Shown here: piece after piece, positions 9,901 through 17,195 of the stretch
Layout: each line of letters begins with the position of its first letter
Numbering within the stretch: position 1 is the stretch's first letter
NCBI GenBank assembly: GCA_001828855.1
Contig: MHZT01000001.1
Coordinates: 124,001-188,000 of the forward strand
Reading direction: 5' to 3'
From: Rhodobacterales bacterium RIFCSPHIGHO2_02_FULL_62_130
GTDB lineage: Bacteria > Pseudomonadota > Alphaproteobacteria > Rhodobacterales > Rhodobacteraceae
DNA length: 64,000 bases
Notes under the pieces: model-generated
What the model saw: the letters and a program-made list of their open reading frames with translations, nothing else
What the model was told of the DNA's origin: nothing
The model's database searches: none
Program-made: the position numbers and the translations under genes

Positions 9901-11499
9901 CGTGCGGTGGCCCGAAAGGTGACTGAAGGCCCGATGAAAGATTACCTGCGTTCGGCGGCAGGATTGGTCAAGCAATATGCCTGGGCTTTTCCGGCGTTCA
10001 AGAAGCCGCAAGGCGTTGATAATCCGATGGATATTGACCTTCGATCTTTGACAGTCGATGAGACGGAGGCAATTCTGGACTTTGCATTCCAGCGCTATTT
10101 CGAAGACTCCGGCCTCTTTGGCACTGTAGAAGATGCGCTTGTACGGGTTGAACAGTTGAAGCGCATCGGCGTGACCGAGGTTGCCTGTCTGGTTGACTAC
10201 GGCATCGCGCCCGAGACGATCATGGAGGCGTTTTATCCGCTGGCCGAGGTGGTGAAGCGGGCGAATGAAGGCGGCGGTGTCGATAAGGGTGACTTTTCTA
10301 TCGCGGCTCAGATGATCCGGCATGGTGTCACGCATCTGCAATGCACTCCGTCAATGGCACGCATGATTTTGATGAATGAAGAGTCACGTTTGGCTTTGTC
10401 AGGACTGAAAACGGTCCTGCTTGGCGGTGAGGCTTTGCAGGGTGCCTTGGTTTCCGAAATCCGGCGTGCAAGTTCGGCGCGTATTTTGAATATGTATGGG
10501 CCGACAGAAACCACAATCTGGTCTTCCAGCGAAGATGTCGGCGCAGAAAATTCAATTGTGAATATTGGTTCACCATTGATCAATCAGCAGATGTATATTC
10601 TGGATGATCAGCGGAATCCGGTTCCTCCCGGTGCTGCGGGCGAGTTGTGGATTGCGGGGTATGGGGTGACGCGCGGCTATTGGCAGCGCGATGATTTGAC
10701 TGCCGAACGCTTTGTGGATGACCCGTTTGTGCAGACCGAAGCGGCCACACCTTGGGGCGCACGGATGTATCGCACGGGCGACCTTGTGCGGTGGCGGCCC
10801 GATGGGAAAATCGACTTCCTTGGCCGCACGGATCATCAGGTCAAGCTGCGGGGCTATCGCATCGAACTTGGAGAAATCGAAGCTGTGCTTGAGGCGCAAC
10901 CGGATGTGCGACAGGCGCAGGTTCTGGCCCGTGAGGACACGCCCGGCGACCTGCGTTTGGTCGCCTATATCACGGGGACAGCGCATGAAACGGCGTTGCG
11001 CGCAGGTATCGCGGCGGCTTTGCCCGAACATATGATGCCCGCCCACTTTGTGAGACTTGATGCCTTTCCACTGACCCCCAATCGTAAGGTGGATCGCAAC
11101 GCCTTGCCCGCCCCTGACGCTAAATTATTGGGAAGTATTGATTTTATAGCGCCGACATCGGGTGTCGAGGCGCAGGTCGCGGCCATTTGGGCGCGGGTCC
11201 TGGGTGTGGAAAAAGTGGGGTCCGGCGACAATTTCTTTGCGCTTGGTGGCCATTCCTTGCTTGCGGTGCAGGTCCATCGGGAAATCCGCGACAGGCTTGG
11301 CGCAAGCAAACTGTCGATAACGGACATCTTCCGTTTTCCGACGTTGCAGGCTTTGGCCGCCCATCTGGAGGATGGGCCAAAGTCGGGCGCGGTAACGGCA
11401 GCATCTGCGTCGGGTCTGGGGATTCGCGCCGATGTGCGCGCGGATGCGATGGCGCGACGACGGGCAATGCGGGCAGAAAGGAGCGGCGCGGGTGGTTGA
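6973..11499 (+). CDS. NRPS protein: formyltransferase / adenylation domain split by luciferase-like monooxygenase / PCP
   Basis: 1508 residues. Residues about 1-300 resemble methionyl-tRNA formyltransferase, with Asn87, His89 and Asp125 in the catalytic positions. About 310-490 looks like the C-terminal part of a condensation domain, but no HHxxxDG motif is present. The adenylation domain starts near 500 (TSGSTGRPKG around 660-669; Asp704 in FDISVLEL) and is interrupted at about 737-1106 by an FMN-dependent luciferase-like monooxygenase (MupA/Atu3671 type). It resumes with LQCTPS and MYGPTET and ends with a PCP (Ser1428 in GGHS). The specificity residues read across the insertion are D-I-L-Q-L-G-M-I-W-K, which from memory is close to known glycine codes. 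Known precedent: MtaG/MelG of myxobacteria carry a monooxygenase in a glycine adenylation domain. The lack of C and TE domains suggests a loading or stand-alone module. AAGGA lies 8 nt before the ATG; the 3' end overlaps the PPTase gene by 8 bp. Confidence 0.9.
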   Translation: MTQFSTLLIGNETLTRQCGEVLLARGHRIGAVVTAAPDVRKWAEGRGLRVVAQAADLAGLSVDWLLSIANLSVIPADVLAMAKGAVNFHDGPLPRYAGLNAPVWAIWNGEAQHGISWHLIAGGVDEGDVLEQRLFDIAADDTALTLNTRCFEAAMDSFPALLAQLESGHLQRKPQDLTRRSLYLRADRPAAAGRLDFSEPADVIARKVRALDHGRYWNPLCTAKIATATQVLNVGAAKIVAGNGAAGQVLRADDEGVVIACGTGAVRLSRLTCQEKGLPVHPVTVTGAVQPSITGAEALTAALAASVPHEAAQRKALGAMQPTVPVATAGQGEGWASVPLAGDLAHLALAYLRQSGATQADFAYGGISAAPGYLSHWVPLIVAELGIKLKSENDFRNAEGAARAASGFALDLMSRDPALAGLQMPQVGLSRNGPVAGTVVTLGDTALHYDAAKITSSEAQALATRLASIAAQIAALPSDADLAKVSALTQSERMQVLYGWNQTKAKVDLTCVHHAFEAQVVRTPDAVALVCDEQSLTYAALNARANRVAHVLIDMGVRPGTLVGLCLNRSLDLLVGALAIQKAGGAYVPMDPSYPADRIALYIQDSACPVIVSQSGIAATLPPHAAQVLCLDTDARAGVASVTNPESGVTPADLAYMIYTSGSTGRPKGVMVEHRNVSNFFAGMDERIGVGGGVWLAVTSLSFDISVLELFWTLARGFKVVLTSDENRALVAGGPITSPQKMEFSIYYWGNDDGAGPKKYELLLEGAKFADTHGFCAVWTPERHFHAFGGPYPNPSVTGAAVAAVTRNIGVRAGSCVVPLHHPARIAEDWAVIDNLTNGRAGLAVASGWHPDDFVLRPENTPPHNKAAMFAATEQIRRLWRGETVEFPTADGSFGVVTQPRPVSKELPIWVTTAGNPETWKEAGAIGANVLTHLLGQSIEEVAGKVKIYHQALRAAGHDPARFSVTLMLHTYIGQDRAVARKVTEGPMKDYLRSAAGLVKQYAWAFPAFKKPQGVDNPMDIDLRSLTVDETEAILDFAFQRYFEDSGLFGTVEDALVRVEQLKRIGVTEVACLVDYGIAPETIMEAFYPLAEVVKRANEGGGVDKGDFSIAAQMIRHGVTHLQCTPSMARMILMNEESRLALSGLKTVLLGGEALQGALVSEIRRASSARILNMYGPTETTIWSSSEDVGAENSIVNIGSPLINQQMYILDDQRNPVPPGAAGELWIAGYGVTRGYWQRDDLTAERFVDDPFVQTEAATPWGARMYRTGDLVRWRPDGKIDFLGRTDHQVKLRGYRIELGEIEAVLEAQPDVRQAQVLAREDTPGDLRLVAYITGTAHETALRAGIAAALPEHMMPAHFVRLDAFPLTPNRKVDRNALPAPDAKLLGSIDFIAPTSGVEAQVAAIWARVLGVEKVGSGDNFFALGGHSLLAVQVHREIRDRLGASKLSITDIFRFPTLQALAAHLEDGPKSGAVTAASASGLGIRADVRADAMARRRAMRAERSGAGG

Positions 11500-12133
11500 T
11501 CTGGCCGCCCTTGCGACAGCCGTGCGCGCGATTTTGCCCGCAGGTTTGGCGCTTGGAGTTGCAGACCCGCAAGCGCCACCGACACCGTTCTGGCCGGGCG
11601 AGGAGATCACTGCGCTTCCGCGTCGCGTGGCCGAATACTGTGCTGGACGCCGCGCTGCGCGCGATGCGATGACAGCGCTTGGGCTTGCCGCAAAGCCCGT
11701 TCCGATGGGTCCAGACCGCGCCCCGATCTGGCCGCAGGGACTGACAGGGTCTATCAGCCATTCAGGCAGCGCATGTTTTGCGGCTGTTGGCATCACAGCA
11801 GATTGGCGTGGTCTTGGCATTGATCTGGAACCCGAAGTTCCTCTGGAGCCAGAACTATGGCCGACAATCTTGCGCCCGGAAGAGATCGAAGTGCTTGCTG
11901 ACGCGACGCAAGCAATGGCGCTTTTTGTGATAAAAGAAGCCGTCTATAAGGCGCAATATCCGATAACAAAACTTCTATTCGGTTTCGAGGTTCTGACAGT
12001 ACGCCTTGACCGTGATCGGTTCGAAGCACGTTTTACCGAAACGCAGGGGGCTTTTGCCAAAGGTGACATTGTGGGGGGCAAGTGGCAGAATTGTCAGGGA
12101 CATATTGTCGCTTTTGCAGCCATGACACGCTAG
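11492..12133 (+). CDS. Sfp/EntD-type 4'-phosphopantetheinyl transferase
   Basis: Transfers phosphopantetheine from CoA to the carrier-protein serines; the likely partners are the PKS ACP and NRPS PCP encoded just upstream. 213 residues from a GTG start chosen because AGGAG sits 9 nt upstream and the start overlaps the last 8 bp of the NRPS gene, which is typical coupling; an earlier in-frame ATG at 11432 lies inside the NRPS gene and lacks a ribosome site. Family motifs seen: GSISHSG, the Mg-binding GIDLEPE, and VIKEAVYKAQYP, equivalent to the W/FxxKEAxxK signature. Length fits EntD/NpgA-like enzymes. The stop codon overlaps that of the convergent peptidase gene in a CTAG tetranucleotide. High confidence in family, moderate in partner assignment. 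Confidence 0.92.
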   Translation: MVDLAALATAVRAILPAGLALGVADPQAPPTPFWPGEEITALPRRVAEYCAGRRAARDAMTALGLAAKPVPMGPDRAPIWPQGLTGSISHSGSACFAAVGITADWRGLGIDLEPEVPLEPELWPTILRPEEIEVLADATQAMALFVIKEAVYKAQYPITKLLFGFEVLTVRLDRDRFEARFTETQGAFAKGDIVGGKWQNCQGHIVAFAAMTR

Positions 12134-12858
12134 GTGGTCATTATTCCGAAAGTGCCAAGCGGCACGTTTCGCAAAAGCGACCGATAGGAAATAGACTCCA
12201 TTGCAATCGCTGCCGGATCGGGATTGTAGATCCGTAGGGTTGTTGAACTGCCATCTGGCGCATGTGATCCGCGCGCGCCGATCACCACAACGTAATGTCC
12301 GGCCGAGCCTGTCCCTGCACTGAAACTCCGCGCATTCCACAGCAATTCCAGCATCAACGGACCCTGCCGTATCATGTTCAGCAAGCCCTGAACTGACCAG
12401 CTTTGTGGTGGATAATAGCGCAGGCCATGCAGCCGAGCAAAACTTTGATGGATAGTAAGCCTTTGACCTGCCTCGCTTTCATTGATCAATGAACCGTTCG
12501 ACGTCAGCATCGAGGCAGGTGTTGCCATGCGGATCATCCCGACGGTGGTATGTTTGATCATGGCCGTGGCCGCTGCCCAACAGGTTGTCGGAGTTGGTTG
12601 GCTGATATAGGCGACGTTGTGCAGGATGGGCGCGAATTGTTCGGTATCATACAGCGCATCCAGCGTCGCAGGTCCAGCGATGCCGTCAATCTGCAACCAT
12701 TTTGCTGTTTGAAACGCCCGCACAGCCCGCCCCGTCGCCGCATCAAAAATGCCGTTCACCATCAAGTTGGGACTCGGGTTCAAGCGACTGTTCAATGCCA
12801 TTTGCAGGTCGCGCACAAATGGGCCGGCACTTCCGGGGTGCAATGCCATTTGACGCAT
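12130..12858 (-). CDS. Peptidoglycan-binding domain plus papain-like cysteine peptidase
   Basis: 242 residues. Residues about 8-70 form a PG_binding_1 repeat (LQMALN, VNGIFDAATGRAVRAFQ, GIAGPATLDAL). The C-terminal half looks like a papain-like cysteine peptidase: Cys93 in TTCWAAATAM, His188 in GHYVVVIG, and Asn212/Asp214 in IYNPDP as third catalytic residue. This resembles C39/C70-like peptidases rather than classical papain. No signal peptide is visible, which is odd for a wall-binding protein; it could be exported by another route or act on lysis. GGAGGG precedes the start at good spacing. It ends tail to tail with the PPTase gene, sharing CTAG. Whether it belongs to the biosynthetic locus or only borders it is unknown. 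Confidence 0.75.
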   Translation of the reverse strand: MRQMALHPGSAGPFVRDLQMALNSRLNPSPNLMVNGIFDAATGRAVRAFQTAKWLQIDGIAGPATLDALYDTEQFAPILHNVAYISQPTPTTCWAAATAMIKHTTVGMIRMATPASMLTSNGSLINESEAGQRLTIHQSFARLHGLRYYPPQSWSVQGLLNMIRQGPLMLELLWNARSFSAGTGSAGHYVVVIGARGSHAPDGSSTTLRIYNPDPAAIAMESISYRSLLRNVPLGTFGIMTT

Positions 12859-13061
12859 GCCAGACCCTCCTGAAATTGGCTTTGTGAAACGGTTCCGGAA
12901 ATGTGGCGGCTACAAGAACAAGATCAGGGTATAACAAGTTTTTCGCCCGCTCAACACTTCGTTCCGCGCAGATGATTAACAAAGAAAATAGCAGACATAG
13001 GCAGGATCTGCGCTAATATGCCGCAGACCGCAAAAGCGGCGCGGCGGGGAGGGCTGCATTC
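12859..13061. other. Divergent intergenic region
   Basis: About 200 bp between the start of the minus-strand peptidase gene and the small plus-strand membrane-protein gene. It is more AT-rich in its middle part (around 12930-13015), as expected for divergent promoters. I see no clear operator, riboswitch or hairpin terminator. Confidence 0.4.
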
Positions 13062-13244
13062 GTGAATAAGTTGATCGCTTTGGTATGTGTGGTCAGTTGG
13101 TCAGGCTTTTGGGCCTTTGGCTATCTGGCCCTTTCGTCTAGCGTTGCGAATACGTCTGAGCTGGCGGTCGCTGCGGTATTGGCCGCAGTCGGGTTCCTTA
13201 CAGGAACCTTCACTTATATGGCGCTGTCCCGCAGGGTGCATTGA
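13062..13244 (+). CDS. Small two-helix membrane protein, unknown function
   Basis: 60 residues from a GTG start, preceded by a purine-rich GGGGAGGG about 9 nt upstream. Two hydrophobic stretches (about residues 4-26 and 33-56) are joined by a short polar loop, and the tail is basic (SRRVH), suggesting an inner-membrane hairpin. I do not recognise the family. It stands alone on the plus strand, followed 14 bp later by a REP hairpin and then the convergent fdsD gene. The good ribosome site and clear hydrophobic pattern support a real gene. Confidence 0.6.
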   Translation: MNKLIALVCVVSWSGFWAFGYLALSSSVANTSELAVAAVLAAVGFLTGTFTYMALSRRVH

Positions 13245-13258
13245 GCCGATACGGTAGG

Positions 13259-13283
13259 GTAGGGTGCGTGCTTTGCACGCACC
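13259..13283 (+). repeat. REP-type hairpin, copy 1 (plus orientation)
   Basis: GTAG followed by a perfect 9-bp stem GGTGCGTGC / GCACGCACC with loop TTT. It lies exactly between the small membrane-protein gene and the fdsD stop codon. The 5' GTAG at the foot of an asymmetric hairpin is the hallmark of REP elements handled by RAYT transposases, one of which is encoded at 28227-28706. Confidence 0.8.
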
Positions 13284-13526
13284 TTAGGCCGCAGCGGAGT
13301 CTGCGGGGCGTTTGATCTGTACAGCAGCTTCGACCACCAAGGGCCGCAGGCCTGCACCACCGGCATCCAGCACTTCAAACAGATGGCGGCGCATGCGCGG
13401 TTCCCAGAAGTCATTGATATGAGATGACAATCCGGAAATGCCTTCCTCATGGGGCTTGCTTTCCATGAACTTGGCGATCTGGTTTGCCATGTAGATGAGC
13501 TTGGCGTGGGGGGCTTCATGCGACAT
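13284..13526 (-). CDS. fdsD: NAD-dependent formate dehydrogenase, delta subunit
   Basis: 80 residues; recognised by the N-terminal region (KLIYMANQIAKF) and HINDFWEPRMRRHL, typical of FdsD. In Rhodobacter capsulatus and Cupriavidus FdsD is a small subunit needed for full activity and assembly of FdsGBA. Last gene of the fdsGBA-fdhD-fdsD set; its ATG overlaps the end of fdhD by 11 bp, and AGGAG precedes it. A REP hairpin follows its stop directly. Confidence 0.9.
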   Translation of the reverse strand: MSHEAPHAKLIYMANQIAKFMESKPHEEGISGLSSHINDFWEPRMRRHLFEVLDAGGAGLRPLVVEAAVQIKRPADSAAA

Positions 13527-14316
13527 GGGCTGTCTCCTGTATCAGACGATCTGTGTGGGTGAAAACCTCGAACCGATCCGGGCGGGCGAGGGCGATCAGG
13601 GTAATGCCAGCCTGTTCGGCCAGCGTCACGGCATGGGCGGTGGGGGCCGAAACGGCAATCAGAACCGGCGCGCCAAGGGCCGCCACCTTTTGCACCATGT
13701 CGATGGAAACACGGCTGGTCAGCACAACGGCTCCGGCAGGATGTGGGGTGCGGCTCAGATGGCCCGCAAGTTTATCCAATGCATTATGGCGGCCGACATC
13801 TTCGCGCGCGGCGATCAGGTGGCCAGACCAGAAGCCCGCCGCATGGGCGGCGCGGGTGGTGTCGTGCAGCGGCTGGGCCGCAGGAAGGCTGGCAACGGCG
13901 GCCATCACTTGCGATGGGGTCATGCGGAACGGCGATGCCGGCACCTGTGCCATCTTGCGCGTCGCCTCTTCCAGCGAGTCGATGCCACACAGACCGCAAC
14001 CCACCGGACCCGCCATCGTGCGGCGACGTTTGGTCAGCCGCGCCTCGGCGTCGCCTTCCAGCCAGATTTGAACATCAAGACCGTGGGGTGTTTCTACAAC
14101 CTCAACGCTTTGAATTTCCTCAGATTTCGCGATGCCTTCAGTCAGCGCAAAGCCATAGGCAAAGTCCACCAGATCGGCGGGCGATGCCATCATCACGGCT
14201 TGGGTCGAGCCGTTGAAGGACAGTGCCACCGCGACCTCTTCCGGCAACTCGCGGCTGCCGGAGCTCACTGCGCCCATCCCGAAGGACAGGCGCGGCAGGG
14301 GGCGGTGGGTTTGCAT
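13516..14316 (-). CDS. fdhD: Formate dehydrogenase accessory sulfurtransferase FdhD/FdsC
   Basis: 266 residues from the ATG whose A overlaps the fdsA TGA stop; the longer frame to 14379 would run inside fdsA and lacks support. FdhD/FdsC proteins bind bis-molybdopterin guanine dinucleotide and deliver a sulfido ligand to the Mo before insertion into the formate dehydrogenase catalytic subunit. The Cys pair in GPVGCGLCGID is the family's conserved sulfur-relay motif, and the C-terminal REDVGRHNALDK and SRVSIDMVQKVA blocks are diagnostic. Position between fdsA and fdsD matches the R. capsulatus fdsGBACD order, so fdsC is an equally valid name. Cytoplasmic. Confidence 0.95.
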   Translation of the reverse strand: MQTHRPLPRLSFGMGAVSSGSRELPEEVAVALSFNGSTQAVMMASPADLVDFAYGFALTEGIAKSEEIQSVEVVETPHGLDVQIWLEGDAEARLTKRRRTMAGPVGCGLCGIDSLEEATRKMAQVPASPFRMTPSQVMAAVASLPAAQPLHDTTRAAHAAGFWSGHLIAAREDVGRHNALDKLAGHLSRTPHPAGAVVLTSRVSIDMVQKVAALGAPVLIAVSAPTAHAVTLAEQAGITLIALARPDRFEVFTHTDRLIQETAHVA

Positions 14317-17195
14317 CACTCGGCCGCCGGAAGGATGCGGCGTGAATTTGCGGCTTGGGCGGCATATTCTTCCTGCCACTCGGTCGGCCCGTTCGAGGGC
14401 GAAACCTGCACCGCCGTCACCTTATACTCGGGGCAGTTGGTCGCCCAATCCGAGAAGTCGGTGGTGATCACGTTGGCCTGCGTGTCGGGATGGTGGAAGG
14501 TGGTATAGACCACGCCCGGATTGACCTTGTCGGTGATGGTTGCGCGCAGTGTCGTATCACCCGAACGCGAGGCAAGCCGCACAAAATCGCCATCCTTCAC
14601 GCCGCGCACTTCGGCGTCATGCGGGTGGATTTCCAGCACGTCCTGATCATGCCACATCACGTTCGGCGTGCGCCGCGTTTGCGCGCCGACGTTGTATTGC
14701 GACAAGATCCGCCCCGTGGTCAGCAACAGCGGGAAGCGCGGGCCGGTCTTTTCATCGGTCGCAACATACTCGGTATTGATGAATTTACCCTTACCGCGCA
14801 CAAAGCCATCGACGTGCATCAGCGGCGTGCCATCCGGAGCCTTTTCGTTGCACGGCCATTGGACCGAGCCCATCGTCTCAAGCTTTTCATAGTTAACGCC
14901 AGCAAACGAAGGCGTCGTCAGCGCGATTTCATCCATGATCTGAGAGGGATGCGTATAGGTCCAGCCCGCGCCCATCGCGTTGGCGAACATCTGCGTCACT
15001 TCCCAATCGGCATAGCCGTTGCGCGGTGCCATCACCTTGCGGACGCGGTTGATGCGACGCTCGGCGTTGGTAAAGGTGCCGTCTTTTTCAAGGAAGGTCG
15101 AGCCGGGCAGGAAGACGTGGGCGTAGTTCGCGGTTTCGTTCAGGAACAGGTCGTGGACGATCACGCACTCCATCGCGGCCAGACCGGCGGCGACGTGTTT
15201 GGTGTCGGGGTCCGATTGCAGGATGTCTTCGCCCTGACAATACAGGCCCTTGAAGGTGCCTTCAACAGCCGCGTCCAGCATGTTCGGGATGCGCAGACCC
15301 GGTTCGTCATCAATCTTGACGCCCCAGACCTTTTCGAAAATGTCGCGCACAGCCTCGCCCTTCACGTGGCGATAGCCGGGCAACTCGTGCGGGAAAGACC
15401 CCATATCGCACGAGCCCTGCACGTTGTTCTGTCCGCGCAGCGGGTTCACGCCCACACCCGGACGACCCACGTTACCGGTCATCATGGCAAGGTTGGCAAT
15501 CCCGATCACGGTGGTCGAACCTTGGCTGTGTTCGGTCACACCCAGCCCGTAGTAGATCGAGCCGTTACCCCCCAGCGCAAACAGGCGGGCCGCCGCGCGC
15601 ACCTCTTCCGCCGGAACACCGGTCAGAAGTTGCACGGCCTCGGGGGCGTGGTGGGGCTGGCTGACAAATTCGGCGTAGTCCTGGAATTCATCCCAATCGC
15701 AGCGGTCGCGGATGAAGCCTTCGTTAAACAAACCTTCGGTCACAATGACATGCGCCAGCGCCGTGACAATGGCGACGTTGGTGCCGGGCGTCAGCGCAAG
15801 GTGGTGTGCCGCCTTGATATGCGGGCTTTCCACCATTTCGGTCCGGCGCGGATCGATCACTATCAGCTTGGCACCTTTGCGCAGCCGCTTCTTCAAGCGG
15901 CTGGCAAAGACGGGGTGGCCCGAAACGGGGTTCGCACCGATGACGATAACCACATCGGTTTCTTCCACCGAATCAAAATCTTGCGTCCCTGCCGAAGTGC
16001 CAAGGGTCTGGCCCAGCCCATAACCGGTGGGCGAATGGCAGACGCGGGCGCAGGTATCCGTATTATTGTTCATAAACACGGCGCGGGTCAGTTTCTGCAC
16101 CAGATAGGCTTCTTCATTGGTGCAGCGCGACGAGGTGATCACGCCCACCGAATGACGCCCATGCTTGTCGATCAGACCCTGCATGCGGTTCGCGGCGAAG
16201 GTCATCGCCTCATCCCACGACACTTCCTGCCACGGATCGTTGATGTTCTCGCGGATCATCGGGTTCAGGATGCGATCCTTGTGGCTGGCATAGCCATAGG
16301 CGAAGCGGCCCTTGACGCAGGAATGGCCACGGTTGGCCTTGCCGTGCTTGTAAGGGACCATCCGCACCAGTTCGTCGCCGCGCATCTCGGCTTTGAACGA
16401 ACAGCCGACGCCGCAATAGGCGCAGGTGGTGACGACGGAACGTTCCGGCGTGCCGATCTCGATGATCGATTTTTCTTGCAGCGTGGCGGTCGGGCAGGCC
16501 TGCACGCAGGCACCGCAGGACACGCAATCGGACGCCAGCGCGTTGTCGGTTTTCGCCCCGAACGACACGCGGCTGTCAAAACCACGGCCTTCGATGGTCA
16601 GCGCGAAGGTGCCTTGCACCTCTTCGCAGGCACGCACGCAGCGCGAGCAGACGATGCACTTCTGCGGGTCATAGCTGAAGTAAGGGTTTGAATCATCACG
16701 CGGAATATACAGCGGGTTTGCGTGGCCGGAATTATCCTTGGCCTTGAAATGGGTCTCGACCGCCTCATAGCGCACGTCGCGCAGGCCGACCGCGCCCGCC
16801 ATATCCTGCAACTCGCAATCGCCATTGGCCGAGCAGGTCAGGCAATCCAGCGGGTGGTCCGAGATGTAAAGCTCCATCACGCCGCGGCGCAGTTGCTTCA
16901 GCTTGGCGTTCTGGGTGTGGACCTTGAGGCCGGGGGCGACGGGGGTGGTGCAGGATGCGGGCGTACCGTTGCGGCCTTCGATTTCCACAAGGCACAGACG
17001 GCATGAACCGAAGGCATCAAGGCTATCGGTGGCGCAAAGTTTCGGCACGGAAATGCCGATTTCTGCTGCCGCGCGCATGATCGAGGTGCCTTCCGGCACG
17101 GTGATGTCAAAGCCGTCGATGGTCAATGTTACCATTTGTTTGGATTTGGCGGCAGGGGTGCCGAAATCGCGGTCGGGAATGATGAAGTCTTTCAT
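14316..17195 (-). CDS. fdsA: NAD-dependent formate dehydrogenase, Mo catalytic alpha subunit
   Basis: 959 residues, close to R. capsulatus FdsA. It oxidises formate to CO2 at a bis-MGD molybdenum site and passes electrons through Fe-S clusters to FdsG/FdsB and NAD+. The N-terminus carries a [2Fe-2S] ferredoxin domain (CATDSLDAFGSCRLC), then Cys-rich 4Fe-4S sites (CLTCSANGDC, CIVCSRCVRAC, CVSCGACVQAC, CAYCGVGC). Cys386-His387 in RVCHSPTGYG fall at the same numbers I recall for the R. capsulatus Mo ligand and neighbouring His; Cys rather than Sec. The C-terminal molydopterin-dinucleotide-binding region is complete. Starts by ATGA overlap with fdsB and ends in a TGATG overlap with fdhD, so the subunits are translationally coupled. 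Confidence 0.97.
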   Translation of the reverse strand: MKDFIIPDRDFGTPAAKSKQMVTLTIDGFDITVPEGTSIMRAAAEIGISVPKLCATDSLDAFGSCRLCLVEIEGRNGTPASCTTPVAPGLKVHTQNAKLKQLRRGVMELYISDHPLDCLTCSANGDCELQDMAGAVGLRDVRYEAVETHFKAKDNSGHANPLYIPRDDSNPYFSYDPQKCIVCSRCVRACEEVQGTFALTIEGRGFDSRVSFGAKTDNALASDCVSCGACVQACPTATLQEKSIIEIGTPERSVVTTCAYCGVGCSFKAEMRGDELVRMVPYKHGKANRGHSCVKGRFAYGYASHKDRILNPMIRENINDPWQEVSWDEAMTFAANRMQGLIDKHGRHSVGVITSSRCTNEEAYLVQKLTRAVFMNNNTDTCARVCHSPTGYGLGQTLGTSAGTQDFDSVEETDVVIVIGANPVSGHPVFASRLKKRLRKGAKLIVIDPRRTEMVESPHIKAAHHLALTPGTNVAIVTALAHVIVTEGLFNEGFIRDRCDWDEFQDYAEFVSQPHHAPEAVQLLTGVPAEEVRAAARLFALGGNGSIYYGLGVTEHSQGSTTVIGIANLAMMTGNVGRPGVGVNPLRGQNNVQGSCDMGSFPHELPGYRHVKGEAVRDIFEKVWGVKIDDEPGLRIPNMLDAAVEGTFKGLYCQGEDILQSDPDTKHVAAGLAAMECVIVHDLFLNETANYAHVFLPGSTFLEKDGTFTNAERRINRVRKVMAPRNGYADWEVTQMFANAMGAGWTYTHPSQIMDEIALTTPSFAGVNYEKLETMGSVQWPCNEKAPDGTPLMHVDGFVRGKGKFINTEYVATDEKTGPRFPLLLTTGRILSQYNVGAQTRRTPNVMWHDQDVLEIHPHDAEVRGVKDGDFVRLASRSGDTTLRATITDKVNPGVVYTTFHHPDTQANVITTDFSDWATNCPEYKVTAVQVSPSNGPTEWQEEYAAQAANSRRILPAAE

